Positions 49,201-62,600 are shown, counted from the first letter of the stretch. The stretch: 64,000 nt of DNA from Lithospermum erythrorhizon (GCA_019722365.1 JADFUC010000278.1:248001-312000); one strand, 5' to 3'. The notes: generated by a model from the sequence alone, not told the origin. Made by a program: numbers and translations.

Positions 49201-52200
49201 CATTAAGAGCTCATTCTTGAATGACATTCCTGAACTACTTTCTTGGAGAAGCTGTGATTTTGTTCACATATCTGCTCCTGCTAATTGATGGTCCCTCCTT
49301 TGGTGGAACATTTTTATGAACAATGTCATGCTTTTACAACTGATAGTTTGCTCACATATTGACAGGTTGACAATTTGAAGTTGAAACTGTTTGAGAAATT
49401 AGAACAGTTCCTTGCAGACCTTCATCTTGAATCTCAGGAACTTCCCTGCACAGATAATCCTAATAGTGGTCGTACATCGTGGCCTCACGGTGCTCATGAG
49501 GTATGACAAGTAATCAACAGCCATTTAGTCTCACTTTCTTTATATTGCTTCATTGCCCTAATTACTATTTGTCAAATTCAGGATTCTATTCGTGAATTTG
49601 CTGAAGCTATACGTGCATACCGGACAATATTCCCTGATACGGAACAGAAACTCTGTAATCTTGCTCGAGAGTTGATCATTAAGTAAGGGAATGGAACTGA
49701 CCTTTCTCTTATTTCTCCCTTTCATTCTCCTCTCCCCCCACCTCCACGCCCACACACAAGTTAGCTTTTTTTTTTCTTTAGGTATAGTTCACTCTTTTCT
49801 TGATCTTGCTGAATAAGTCATACCTAACTAGTTTTCATCTTTGAAACACATTGAAAATTCTGCAAGACACTTTGAAGCAATTCATCATTACCTGAAGAAG
49901 GAACTTTCTTCGAAGAATATTTTGGCAATGCTTCGTAAGTTATCTTCACCAGCTAATTCCTTATTAGGTGTTTCTAGTGCTTCATATGTTAAATTGAAGA
50001 ATGTTTCTCTGTCATGCCTTTAAACCTATAGAAAAGTGTTTTTAAAGCTGTGGTTCAACATTCACCTGTGACTCTTGGCTTGCTTCTATACAAGGGCATG
50101 AGATTAGATTCAATATTTTAGGAGGATATTTATTAAACTTTCACATTGGATTCCAACTTATTTTCAGTAACTGAAGAGTAACCTAATATGTTTTAGCTCC
50201 ACGACAGTTGGCATCTATTATGCCGTGCATCTTTTCGTAATCTTTTTTGTCAGCATCAAACTCAGTCTTGTGTCTTTTATTTTCCAGCAAGCTGTCACTG
50301 GTTATTGGCCATTGCATTCCTTCTATTACATAATCTTAGGATTTCTAATACGTTACATATATGCTTCTTATGATTATACTTCACTTTCTTCAAAATGATG
50401 TTTATTGTGCAGGAGTTATTTGGTCAGATGTGCTCTTAATGGATGAAGTACTCCCTGGAACTTCGCTGTCTGATTATTGCTTAGGGGTAATAGTTCACAT
50501 TATAGTTTCTCTGTAGATGAAATTGTTTGGGATGGACAGTTTCATGTTGTGTATTCATTTATGGCGTCCAGGCTGATTAAATAAGATCTGTTACTTTCAG
50601 GCTACCCAGGATGCAACCAAACAATATGTTGCTAGCAAGTTCAATCATCTTCTCTGTGATATTTCAGGTCAGCTTCTATAAATAGAACAGGTTATAAAGA
50701 TTGATTTTTATTCACTAAAGGACGATACTTTTCAAGCAATCCAAATATAGCAGAACTTTGAAAATTTTCCATAGATGAAAGAAGCAATTGTAAGGTCAAG
50801 AGTCAAGACTGAACTACACTAAAAAGAAAAGGTCAAGAGTATTGAATTTTTTTCTCGTCAAGTTTTTGTCCTGTGACGTTGTCTTTAAACATCTACAGAT
50901 GGAAAACATGATACTTTTAGTCTTCACTTCCAACATGCTTTATTTGCTTTTATTCTTCAACAGATACCCTGACGAAGATTGATAATCAATCAAATAAAGG
51001 AGAAGAGGTGAAATCTTCATGGGAAACTATCTTAGAGACCAGTAAAAAGGCGGTTGTGCAAGGCAGTATGGTTGTTTTAATGGTAAATATGAGATGTCAA
51101 TATAGTCTGCTTCCAGAATTAAGTTGCTGTTTGAAGTGATAATCAGTTAGTTTACCCTTTACTGTTGAAGACATTCTCATTTTGTATAACTAGACCAAAT
51201 AAAAAGAAACTCAAAAATGTACTTTAGCAACTGATATCTACCTAAAACTAATTTTTTACATGAAACTTGCATATGAACTGCCAAAGGAGGTTGGCTGGTG
51301 GATTTAAACCTAACCAAACTAAGCCTTATCTCACTATGTGAGGGTGACTGGTGGATTTAGTGGATTTTAATAGTGCTTTTCAGTCCCTAGAGTAATATGG
51401 AACTCATATATTTTTCAGTTGGTTTTTTTCACCCCCATTCTATTAATATTTCATAACATATGCAGCTTTATTTTCACTCCATCAAGTATTCAAGTGCTCA
51501 TAAGTCATAACAACAAATCTTGTTTAGTGTCATTAACCAATAGTTTAAGTATTTGGTTTCTTGCAATTAAGTAATCATTTTTTTATCTGAAGCCTACCTG
51601 TATCTCTGATTAGTTATTGTGAGATAGTAAGTATAATTGTAATCATCTTCATACTAGTTTCTTTTGTACTGTACAGGATCTGCATCAACTTCTTGATGAA
51701 AATCTGGAACTGCTCATTAAGTTGAGGGAATTGATTGTCGATTGGGTGCAAGAAGGATTTCAAAACTTTTTCGGAAACCTCAACGACCATTTTCTCTTGC
51801 TCTCTGGAAAGAAATATCCAAGGAATCAGGATTCAAGTTTTACTGAGGGAATGCCAGGTGACAAAGTTCAGGCAGGACTTGTACTGGTTCTAGCTGAACT
51901 ATGTATTTTCATCGAGCAAAGTGCCATACCAAAAATTACTGAGGAAATAGCAGGTTTTGTCTTGTCACATTCTTTAGTTTCCATGTTCCGTGATAGATTG
52001 AGTTATCTCCCTAGCTTCAACCATTGATATGTCTGAGGAAATAGCAGCCTCTTTTTCTGGTGGTGGGGCTCGTGGATATGAATATGGCCCTGCTTTTGTC
52101 CCTGCAGAGATTTGTCGCATTTTTCGATCAGTTGGTGATAATTTTCTGCACTTGGTATATATCCTTTATTCTATTCTTCTCTTCAAAATCAAAATTGAAT

Positions 52201-53415
52201 CCATACAGTACTTGAATTGTTTATTAAGCAGTTCCAATCCCCTATTTCAGTATGTAACTTTGAGAACCCAGAAAGTATCAGTTCTCTTGAAGAAGAGGTT
52301 CACTGCTCCAAACTGGATTAAGGTCTGTTCAGCCCACGAAGTTATTACCTTTCAGATATATATCATATTATGCACTTATATTTATTTTCTTTGTTTTTTC
52401 CATGGTCATTGTAGCACAAGGAACCCAGAGAAGTTCATATGTCCGTTGATCTGCTTATTCAAGAGGTAATTTTTTACTGTGCTCTTTGTATCGAATATGA
52501 AGTATTTTCTACTGAATTCAGTTTGTCATTATGCTTTGTGATTTGCTATCCCTCTCTCCACCCCTCCTCATCTCCCCATTAATGAAATAGAAGACCCTCC
52601 ACCAGTCGACCCTATTTTTCTTCCTGCCATTGTTGGCTCTCTTCCTCCACCTTTGTCCCCTCACCTCTCTCTCTGTTCCCCTTTCTTTCTCACCGGAGAA
52701 GGTCGATGACATTCTCCTTGATCTTGTCACAGTTAGAAACAGTACAAAATGAAGTGAAACAGATTTTACCTCAAGGGCATCGGCGAAAACATGGGCGTAC
52801 GGAGAGCAATGGAAGCACCACGTCTTCTCTCAGCAATCCTTTAAGAGATGCTAAATTGAGGAGATCGAACACTCAAAGAGCCAGGAGCCAGCTTCTGGAG
52901 ACGCACCTTGCAAAATTGTTCAAACAAAAGATTGAAATATTCACAAAAGTTGAGCATACTCAGGTCAGACACTTGTGCTTTTAGATAACGGATGTATCCC
53001 TATTCGAGGCCGAGTTTGATGTGGTTTCTAAATGACAGGAATCCGTCCTAAATGCCATCATCAAACTCATCCTAAAAAGTGTGCAAGAATTTGTCAGGCT
53101 TCATACATATAATCGAAGTGGATTTCAGCAAATTCAATTGGATATTCAGTTCCTAAGGGGTACAATGACAGATGCAGCAGAAGACGAAGCAGCGGTTGAT
53201 TTGCTGCTCGATGAAGTAAGCACATTTTGCCTTTCTACATCATACCTTGTTAATAATGTTTGATCATGAACATGCCGAATGACAATAAATCGCAGGTTAT
53301 TATTGCTGCTGCAGAGCGTTGTCTCGATCCAGTTCCCCTGGAAAACGCCATCTTGGACAAGATAATACAAGCAAAATTAGGCATGTCTTCTGCTGAGGGT
53401 CCAAGTTCACAATAA
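46214..53415 (+). CDS. VPS51: VPS51, subunit of the GARP tethering complex
   Basis: Twenty exons join in perfect phase to 778 codons (Arabidopsis VPS51/UNHINGED about 780): 46214-46393, 46987-47126, 47265-47319, 47402-47509, 47808-47906, 48025-48102, 48535-48612, 49366-49500, 49582-49682, 49867-49934, 50413-50486, 50601-50667, 50964-51082, 51677-51953, 52048-52154, 52251-52322, 52415-52465, 52733-52963, 53039-53215, 53296-53415. The N-terminal Vps51 region (RDLLSSFY, FDPDQYMNLLVEK, LQKHVEMATEIKNLDTDMQM) is coiled coil, with FIYDLPARLEKCIKSEAYADA following. The helical C-terminal part includes GYEYGPAFVPAEICRIF. The family acts at the trans-Golgi as a tether for endosome-derived vesicles; in Arabidopsis loss alters leaf shape and vein pattern. 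The 94-nt intron after exon 14 is bounded by identical 15-bp repeats. Confidence 0.93.
51939..52047 (+). repeat. 15-bp direct repeats at both ends of VPS51 intron 14
   Basis: CTGAGGAAATAGCAG is the last 15 bases of exon 14 (51939-51953) and again the last 15 bases of the intron (52033-52047). Copies start exactly 94 bases apart, which is the intron length. The upstream copy encodes part of TEEIA; the downstream copy supplies the AG acceptor. Confidence 0.9.
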
Positions 53416-53794
53416 ACAAGATCATATTTCTGTAGCAATATAATTGTAATTTTTACATGCACATGTATTCCTTGGAGCCATAATATACTTAACACTCGTT
53501 GGAGTCTTAGGGCCAACTTGGGTCCGGTTCAATCTACATCTAGCCGAGTTTAAGCCTCGACTCACTAAGTAAATTATTCCATTATTATCCGAATGTGAAG
53601 AAAAAAGAAAAAAAGTGTATACTATAAACAGTAAAATTCTGGACACGTGAAAGTATAGAATATAGTACAATCACAATTTCAATAATTGCCTCCCCAAAAA
53701 TAATACACTCAAAACTCACCAACCACCATATATATATTTTTACATATATAGTCAAGATCTGTTTAATTCCAAAACCTAAATAATAAAAAAAACC
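53416..53794. other. Short spacer VPS51 / SAR1
   Basis: About 380 bp between the VPS51 stop and the SAR1 start, same strand. It must hold both the VPS51 3' UTR and the SAR1 promoter and leader. ATATATATATTTTTACATATATA at about 53730 could be a TATA region. Confidence 0.4.
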
Positions 53795-56033
53795 ATGTTT
53801 CTACTTGATTGGTTCTATGGCGTTTTGGCTTCTCTTGGATTATGGCAAAAAGAAGCCAAGATCTTGTTTTTAGGCCTCGATAATGCTGGCAAAACTACCC
53901 TTCTTCATATGCTTAAAGATGAGGTTAAAAAATTCATCTTTTTTTAATTTTCTTGAAATTTGTTTTTTTTTTTTTTGTGTTTTAATTATGGTGGATTTTA
54001 TTTGGTATTTGGGTTGTGTTTGTTTTGATTTGAATTGGGTTGGTTTTGTTTTTTTGTAGAGATTAGTGCAACATCAGCCTACCCAACATCCCACATCTGA
54101 AGAGCTGAGCATTGGGAAGATCAAGTTCAAAGCTTTTGATTTGGGTGGGCATCAGATTGCTAGAAGAGTCTGGAAGGATTATTATGCAAAGGTATTGTTT
54201 ATATAGTTTTGGAATTTTGTGATTTTAATTTGAAGGTGATTATGTATTTGTTGAAATTGTTGGGTGATCTATGTGTGAAAGGTGCAATCTTTGGCAATTT
54301 TATGTGGTTGTGTGTATATGGGATGATCTCTACTTAAGGTTTGGTGTCTCAACTGAGTAATTGGTTATACTCCTGGAACAAGATTTTCTGATAAGGTCAT
54401 GTGGGTGGGGTAATGTTATGTGATTTATGATTTATGCATATAACATGATCTATGGTTGATCAGGGATGACGGTTTGCTCTTCTGTAACAGGTGCTATACT
54501 GTAACAGGTGCTATACTGCAAATATAGGTCTTTGTATTATCAGTATCATGCTTATGTAGTTTTGAGCATATTTAAATGTTAATGCGACTAAGAAGGTGTT
54601 GGAAGTGTCACAAAACTAGTGAATTCACAACTTCTGCTAATTGTTTGAGAAATCATGGTCTTCCTTGAAAGGCACTTATCAACTTTTTAGCACCGTCTTT
54701 TCTCAGATCGACTGATTACGTGATATTATCTTTTTTAACTTGTTAGTGGACAAGTAGTTCTTCTTTCATCCCTTCTCATTCATATACTGCCCTCAAAACT
54801 TGGATAGCAACAATTGTTCCTCATGTCACTCAACTCTATGCGGTGGTTTAGGGATTTCCATATCATGTGTTAGTTGCCCCTGAATTTCGGCTGATTATCA
54901 GAGATGCTACAAAAAGTGTTTTTTTTTCTCTGTCATGTTGCTTGTGTAGACTGTAGAGTAGCGAGGAAAACGAATTTTCTTGAGACGATAAAGATGTTCA
55001 TTGGATTAATGGTAAGATTAGGATTCAGAGATGATGAATAACTTATCTTAGTGATGTTATGATAGTTAATACTGAAAGTCATTATTGCTTCATGGATTTA
55101 CTGTTAAGAATGTTGATGCCGAGATGAATAGTGACTTCTTTTATGGACCAATCGTTGATTCTCCCAATAACGTAATATCTTGTGTAGAGCAAACTCGCTA
55201 CTTTTTTGGCTGATATTATTTTCTCAAATTGTCTTCTTACACTAGTTTTCACAGGGCCGTCTAGTTCCTAACAGGGACCCTGTGACATAAAAAATCAATT
55301 GATCTCCCTAATATAGTAATATACATTACATTTTTTTCTTTCAATAATAGTTTAATTCCTCTATAATTAATAAATAAAAAGGGTGCTTCGTGTAAACACT
55401 AAACATGTGAATGATATCTCCCTTTTAGTTTGTTTTTAAAGATAATAGAGGCCCTCGTTTGAAGAGAGTGAATCATGGGTCATGACTCATGAGGGTATCA
55501 TTCTTTTTATTTATGAAAGTGGTAAATATTTTAATATTACTTTAGTAGCAACTATGTGGAGGCTATATTTAAGCAGACCCCTTTTCTTTTGCGCATCACC
55601 ATATTTTTCCTTTTCGGCCACCACGTTTTGTTTTGTTTGGACATCTACATCATGGTTTCGGAGGTCTTGTCAGTAATGCATATGCTTCAATCCTGATTTT
55701 CCAATTTTCCAGGTTGACGCTGTAGTCTATTTGGTTGATGCCTATGATAATGAGCGGTTTGCAGAATCGAAGAAAGAATTAGATGCTCTCCTTTCTGATG
55801 AGGCCCTTGCAACTGTTCCATTCCTTATCTTGGGAAACAAGATAGATATACCATATGCTGCCTCAGAAGATGTGTTACGATACCATCTTGGTCTTACTGG
55901 GGTCACCACTGGCAAGGGAAAGGTGAATCTTGCAGACTCTAACGTACGGCCATTGGAGGTATTTATGTGCAGCATTGTCCGAAAAATGGGCTATGGTGAT
56001 GGGTTCAAGTGGGTCTCTCAATACATAAAGTAG
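53795..56033 (+). CDS. SAR1: SAR1 small GTPase of COPII vesicle budding
   Basis: Exons 53795-53923, 54060-54191 and 55713-56033 give exactly 193 codons, the usual plant SAR1 length. The N-terminal hydrophobic [17 protein letters not shown] is the amphipathic membrane helix. The P loop GLDNAGKTT is at 27-35, switch 1 [10 protein letters not shown] at 53-62, DLGGH with catalytic His at 70-74, NKID at 129-132, and the end [15 protein letters not shown]. All nucleotide-binding motifs are intact. SAR1 recruits Sec23/24 at the ER when GTP-bound. Intron 2 is about 1.5 kb, long against the 136-nt first intron, and holds nothing I recognise. The C-terminus ends in Lys where Asn is common. Confidence 0.95.
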
Positions 56034-56940
56034 TTTCCTATCTGCATGTTAGGAGTTAAGTTGAACCATCTCTTGACGAATTATTCTTTCAGTTTTCATT
56101 TTGCTTGTGGGCGTCATGTTGTACAATTTGTTGCTGTCAGCTAGTGTGGTAAGGAGGTGATTTTTTTGGGTGCCCTGTAAAATTAAGCATTTGAATCTTT
56201 ACGTCTATGTTGTGGTAGTGCTTGATATATAGTATTGTTGCTGAACTCTGTTTCAATCAATAATGAAAACCATAAGCTATGCATTGAACTAGATTCTGGG
56301 TCGAAATTTGCCGTGGGATATATTTTGCTAATTTCAACATATTTTGCCAATGTTTTCCCCACATCATTGCTTTCTTTCTCAAGCAAAATGATTCCATACC
56401 AGGAAAGCTCAAGAAAAGCTTGAATATGATGTCGAAAATCTTAAATCCATAATCCTAAACTGATGCAAGTAACCATAACCAAAACCACTGAATGCAGTTG
56501 TCTATGGGTTGAGCGAAAAATTCACTGACATGACTTTGTCTATGAACCCTCTGTTCCAAGACATCATCAAATTACTCAACGCTAAAAAAGATATATATAC
56601 ATCTGCTATGTCATATTCATTTGATTATTTCCCTTTATATCACTGGAGTTTCAAGCACACATCCAATGAAGCAACTCAATTCTTGATTTTTAAAGATTTG
56701 GTGTTACGGAGTATATACCAAGCCCACCATTAAAGTCTTTCACAAGTTGGAGCGGTTAAACAAACACTTGATGCTTCCTTCTTGTATGTACACTTTCTTT
56801 AAATTACTCCTAACGCATGCATTTACTGAGCCCTTTCAAATGACCAATTGAGTGCGTTCACTACCTCTATTTCAATTTATCTTCATCCAGTTACTCTCAA
56901 TGGGAAATTCCGTCCCTCAAGGGTTATTATCAAGGGATGA
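56034..56940. other. SAR1 3' flank and spacer
   Basis: No gene supported. One TACGGAGTA at 56705-56713. A 74-codon frame at 56509-56733 has no recognisable domain and unusual Phe/Tyr/Ser bias. Confidence 0.4.
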
Positions 56941-57276
56941 AGGTGGAGATGGAGGAGGAGGCGTCACTGGAAAGGCCACCTGCATTGTCATCGGAAGAGG
57001 CTAGCAAGATTTTGTCCTGACACGAATCGCTTTCTAAAATCGTCATTTCTGTCATCATCTTCAGGATTTATCCCTATCCTTGCTCGTATATGGCAAGGAA
57101 ATGGGGTCACACGTGGTCGGGGTCGTGGACGTGGTCATGCCGAGGGACAAGAAACGGCTAACGTGAACAAGAGACCTTTGGTGATATTTCAAGGGGAGGA
57201 ATTGAAAGAAGACATTTTTGGTGAGTGTTTGGAAGAAAGGCCTGCTTATTTGAGTAAGCAGATGTCTGGAAAATGA
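56941..57276 (+). pseudogene. Open frame without ATG, RGRGRGRG-containing gene fragment
   Basis: One frame stays open for 112 codons from just after a TGA to TGA 57274-57276 but has no ATG near its start. It runs from an Arg/Trp-rich section through SFLSSSSGFIPILARIWQGN and VTRGRGRGRGHAEGQ to VNKRPLVIFQGEELKEDIFG and a Lys end. Just upstream, in another frame, GLLSRDEGGDGGGGVTGKA reads like the Gly-rich part that precedes an RGRG stretch in a plant mitochondrial ribosomal S35-like protein. That link is weak memory. It is probably a frameshifted gene fragment, or a final exon of a gene I cannot see. Confidence 0.35.
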
Positions 57277-58892
57277 TGGAAGCCTAGTTTAGATACCATA
57301 AAGGAGAGAGTATCAAAACTAAAGTTCCTCATTGGTTGATTTAGAATACGTATTTACTTGGAGTTATTAGATAACTAATGTTGTCTTTGTATAATTACAT
57401 GTACGAAGCATCAAATTATGTGTTTGTTGTTTGTCACCAAAGAAGTATCAATTCAATCGAGAGAGTCTAATTTTATGGTGTAGCGTTTCCACGGCGAATT
57501 CGGTATTTCTGATTTCGATCACTTATATCTTGGCTTTGACTCAATATCCTAAAATAAGATTGTACTAATTGTATATTTTCATTCGAAATTTTTAGTCTAT
57601 GTAATTTAGTATTACATTTAAAAACTTTATATAAAGTATAATGGAACAAATTTTGAGATTGTAATTTGATTTTTTATCCAATTTGATATTTAATTTAGTT
57701 GGATCGGACCTTCAAATAAGGCTTCAAAAATACTATTCGCATGTACAAGTGATTAAAAGTCTCAAACCTAACTAAATTAGAGTACCTTTATTTCATCAAG
57801 TGTACCTCTATCGAGAGCCATCTCATGCTTCAACGATGATTTATAATTTTCCATATGCATATTAAGGTTTTAATTATTTTACGTTGGATATCAGAAATCT
57901 AAACTTTTTCTTTTTATTAGGGCTTGAGATGGATGTATCACATACATAAAGAGATGGAGTTCATTATTATGACTACTATTATGTACCGGCAAAAATTCAT
58001 ATTTATCTAAATTATAATACACCAACAGATCATCGTCGAAGGGCCAAGGGTTCAATAATAATTGAACTTCCCATGTGGATGAAACTTTCATATCAAAGCT
58101 AGAACATCCAAGTTCGTTTATCTAACCTCATTAAAAAAACCTTATAGCAGCCACTAATAACTATCTAGAGATTCACTATTATAATTAATTATAATTGCTT
58201 CATCAGTTTTCTGTACGGAGTAATAAAAAAGATTGGTCCATAGACCTTTTAGCTAAGAACAGCTGCATCGATCATATCACAAGGCTGGCATAAACGTTGA
58301 GCATTTCCAAATTATTATACAATTATTCATTTGGGTAATTTATTCATTTGATGCACACTAATATAATAAGGCACCACAATATAATGGACCACTTTCCCCA
58401 CGTGAAAATTTATCTAGTCGGCACGTGCTAGTCACCAGATGATGAGCTTTATTATTATTGCTTATGTCAGATATATTATGAATTGAATGTATATATGAAA
58501 TTAATTATATTGTCAGATACAGGGAATTCTATGTACATTTGTTGAAGAACCTTATCTATATTCAGTTTTTATTTTATTTACTGAATCATTAGCTATTCTC
58601 ATCACTCAATGCTTCTTGGGTACCGACATGTCTCTATAGTGGGAGCGCTCCCCAATTATATTCCATCCAAACTATATTGTCACTGGGAAATGTATATATA
58701 TCTAACCATGTTCAACCACTTGAGAATCAATTGATCATTTATTTTAATATTTTCAAATATATATCGTCTATTGAATGGGATAATTGATTAAAACCAAAAT
58801 ATGAAGAAATAAAATAATCAATGATTGAAGTGTTAAAAGTTTCTTTTGTGCCATCTCGTTCAACTTGTTGATAATGTATTCTAATTATAGTA

Positions 58893-59510
58893 AAAAACTC
58901 TATAAATTAATACTATAAATTAATAAACTCTTTTGAAATAATAAATTTGTCCTGTCTCGACTTCTTGGGTCAGTTGTAATAATAAGATAATAATTTTTCG
59001 GAAAATTATTTTATAATATAGGTCCCAAGAAAATCATAAATGAATAATTCTTACAAATTGAAAAAATAATTAGTACAACTTAATGAAAATATGAATCCAT
59101 TGTATAAGATATGATTGCACATTTTTTTATAAGAATGAGAGAGTGATATATAAATATTGTATTGAATTAAACTTATGAAATATATGGACATACTAGTTTT
59201 ATATTTATGTATATAATACTTAAATACTTATGGTAATAATACTAAACTTAATACTCAACTAATTACTATAACTAATATGAAAATAATTAATACCATTTGC
59301 TTATTATCTTATTGTATTTGTACTATCTTCCGATATCTTCTCGATGATTCTATATTTTTCAGATCAATTTTAATAAATTCAAGAAGCCATTAAATGTACA
59401 TGTCTTTCAAGTTTTTTAAAAATTCTTTAAATTACTAATTTATCGATAAATTAATAACTCTCTAAATTAATAAATTTCATTTCATCTCCAACATTATTAA
59501 TTTAGTAGCC
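58893..59510. mobile_element. MITE-like AT-rich inverted repeat candidate
   Basis: The left side has ACTCTATAAATTAATA repeated (with TATAAATTAATAAACTC) and the right side ATAAATTAATAACTCTC with CTAAATTAATAAA, then ACATTATTAATTTAG. Internal GGTCCCAAG and CATCTCCAACATTATTAATTT are typical of a widespread AT-rich plant element family. No target duplication could be fixed by eye. Confidence 0.35.
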
Positions 59511-59573
59511 TTTTACCTGATGGTAAGATCCAAAAATATAAAAGAAGTGATGCATCATTATAAAAAATTAGAG

Positions 59574-59632
59574 TCATATATGTTACTCTTTGTGAGAGAC
59601 ACATATGTTACTCTTTGTGAGTGACACATGAC
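59574..59632 (+). repeat. Tandem duplication of about 28 bp
   Basis: CATATGTTACTCTTTGTGAG with the following AGACA or TGACA occurs twice in a row (from about 59577 and 59602). Confidence 0.75.
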
Positions 59633-62600
59633 CAACTAATACTAAGTTTTGAATTAGAAGCTACTCTCTTCAATTCAAAACTTAAGATTTTTTGCTTTTT
59701 TCAAAGGCCCAACTTTTAACAATCAATAACTACTCACTATATGGCGAAAAAATTATAAAAATTTACTTTTTATGAAAAAATATATTGAAGTACAAATTTA
59801 TTGATATCAATTTTATATTTTTGAACTAAAGAATAATAAAGAATCGACGGTCAAAGCCGATATACAAAACGAAAACGCCATATATATCGAATCGATGAGT
59901 AATAAGTGAGCGTTGGCGATGGCATTTAATTTTGTTGAAAAGTGACTAATACCACATGTAATAATAAAAATACTTATTCTATTTCTTGGCCCTATAAATA
60001 AAGGTCTAGCTGAAGGTTAATATCAGATTAAATAAATAATTGGCAATAGGAAGACTCTTAGTAACATTACTTCAACTATTTTAGTTAAATTTTGTAATCT
60101 GTTTTTTCCCGATTATAGTGAAGATTTTGTGGCTTGGAGCCTGTGGATTAGTTCAAACAAACGTTTGTTTGGGATACCACGTAAAAATTCTGGTGTTATT
60201 TATTTTCAAGTATTTTACCTAATTCCTAGTCTCGTACCGTATTCGTTATAACAAACACATGTTCGTTATAATAATTTTAAAAGAAAATTTAAGCATATTT
60301 TGATTTTTTAGTTTGAATTATTAATGTCTTAAGGCTTAGGTTAAAAGTCTTAAACATTTTTTAAAATCTTTTTTGTTATTATTAATCGATTTACACACTA
60401 GTGTTTTTTCATTACTAGACCTCGCATACAAAATAAAAAATATCATATTATTAACATATGTGACGCTTTTGAATTACTCCTTTTGGCCAATTCATAATTT
60501 CATGTTATTGTAAAGTATGTGCCCATAATACAGCTATCAGCCTCAAATAAGCATGATAGTAATAATTGCCAATAATCATACAAGCATGTTAATGAGAATT
60601 TATTCGAAAATTATGTAGGATGACAACTAGTGGAACAAAGTACAAAAGAGTATATGAAAATGCAGAGACAAAGCAATAAACAAATAATAGAATACTCAAT
60701 TTTGGGGCTAGAATATGCATAAATGGTGTCGAATTTTGATGCCAAGCCAACCGAGCTGGAAACACAGCAACTTAGAATTTGATGTCTAATTAACAAAGAT
60801 AGCTGAGCCGTTGTTATACACACACGTAAAATAATGTTGGATTTGGGAATGAAATGACTATTCCCCCTTCCCCTTTCCTTGTAAATGTAGTAGTTAGAAA
60901 GTAACATTAAGGCAAAATTTGAGCTGTTATACAGATACTCAAAGATAGCATACATGTGTCTTGTTGTACAATATGTTTACATTTTGCAGATGAACCAAAT
61001 GTATAGTTCTTTCACCATTTTCCCTTGAAGTGTGGAGGAACCGAAGGTTTGGAGGGGAAAGTTGCGCTCTTCCTAAATTTTCGAAAAATATGACATTTTT
61101 ATTATTCATTTTTCTAAAAGCATTAGGTTCGTCTTCCCCATATTTTAATATCTTGTGTCAATCTTTTGACATTTCTATATAAAAACTCGATTCCTCCGCT
61201 GCCTATATATTATATATATCAAAAGCAAGCACATTTTGACATGTATACATATAGCTATACTAATTTGATAGATTTTTATGTTTTGCCCCCTTCAAATTTC
61301 AAGAATTACTGTTTATACTCCATCTTACAAGTTTTTAGGCTAAATTTAAAAAAATATTTTAAATAGGCATATGAACATTTCAACTTTTCAAATAGGCACT
61401 GGCACATTTTTGAAAATTCGAACTTTTAAAAAATGTTTTTGGTACTTAACCTAGTAGGTAAACCTAAGGAAAAATATAAAAATTATATATATTACAATTT
61501 ACGAAATTTGCTTTTTAAATAACAAACAATTAATTGAATTAATTTTGTACTGGACTAATTAATAAAAAAAAAAGACATCATCTTCAAACTTACCCTTACT
61601 CCACCCCCACCAAACCAACCTTGTAACTAATAACAAAATATAGCAAATCAAGTGTGGGCATCTATCGAATCTGCAGTGCTTGGATTTGCAGCCATTGAAA
61701 GTCTAAAAATGTTGAGAGTTCTTAGTTTGAAGGGGTGGAGGGTGGGGGTGGAAATAGAATTGATGATGATGTGTCTTTTAATTAAAATTGATCAATTAAA
61801 ATCGATCCAATTAAATATTTATTTTAAAAACGATTCATAAAGTCAGTAACATATATAATTTTTCTATTTTGCCTCTCATGCTTACCTATTAAAGTAGCCT
61901 ACGTATTAAAAATATTTTTTCAAAAGTTCAGGCCGTACCACCTCTAAGACCTATTTAAAAAAAGCTTTAAAGGCCTGCCAGTTTCATTTAAAATGCTTTT
62001 CCCTACTGTGGTTCAGACGAAATTTATTTAAGTTTTTATACGGTTTGATCTTTTAGTAAGATGTAGTTTATGTTATTCAATATATAAATGAATATATATT
62101 TGTCTTGATGATATACTTCTAACAATTAAACATATATCTAAATTAATAGATTATAATATTAAACTGCCCTACATACATCATATCAAATCAAAGCCCACCC
62201 ACTTTATCATCATGAATTCAATTATCCACTGTATCAGATGTTGAGTTTATTACTTTTGGGGGGCTAAAATTAATTGAAACCTCTCAAAAATCTTGAATCT
62301 ATGAGTCGGTTTCTTTAGTACCCAACCTCATTAAATTTAAGTTGATGCATTGGTGCTGGATATATAAATGAGCTTGTATTGGTTCAGATGTCGTACAATA
62401 AGAAAGTACAACAGCAGGCAGCAGCTATAAATAAATCCGGATGGCTGAAACCTACCCTCATGGCCTCATCTCTCTAAATACAGAGGAGCTTAGTAGCAAA
62501 TGTACTGGTCCTTGCTTAGTAGTTCATCACTACCTAACATGCATGTATGGAGCAAAAGTTACAACATTTATGGGGCATCACATATTCACATCAACTTCCA

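Noticed and set aside
52518..52730. Minus-strand Arg/Glu-rich frame in VPS51 intron 17
   Set aside because: It is the complement of a CT-rich intron stretch upstream of an acceptor; no domain.
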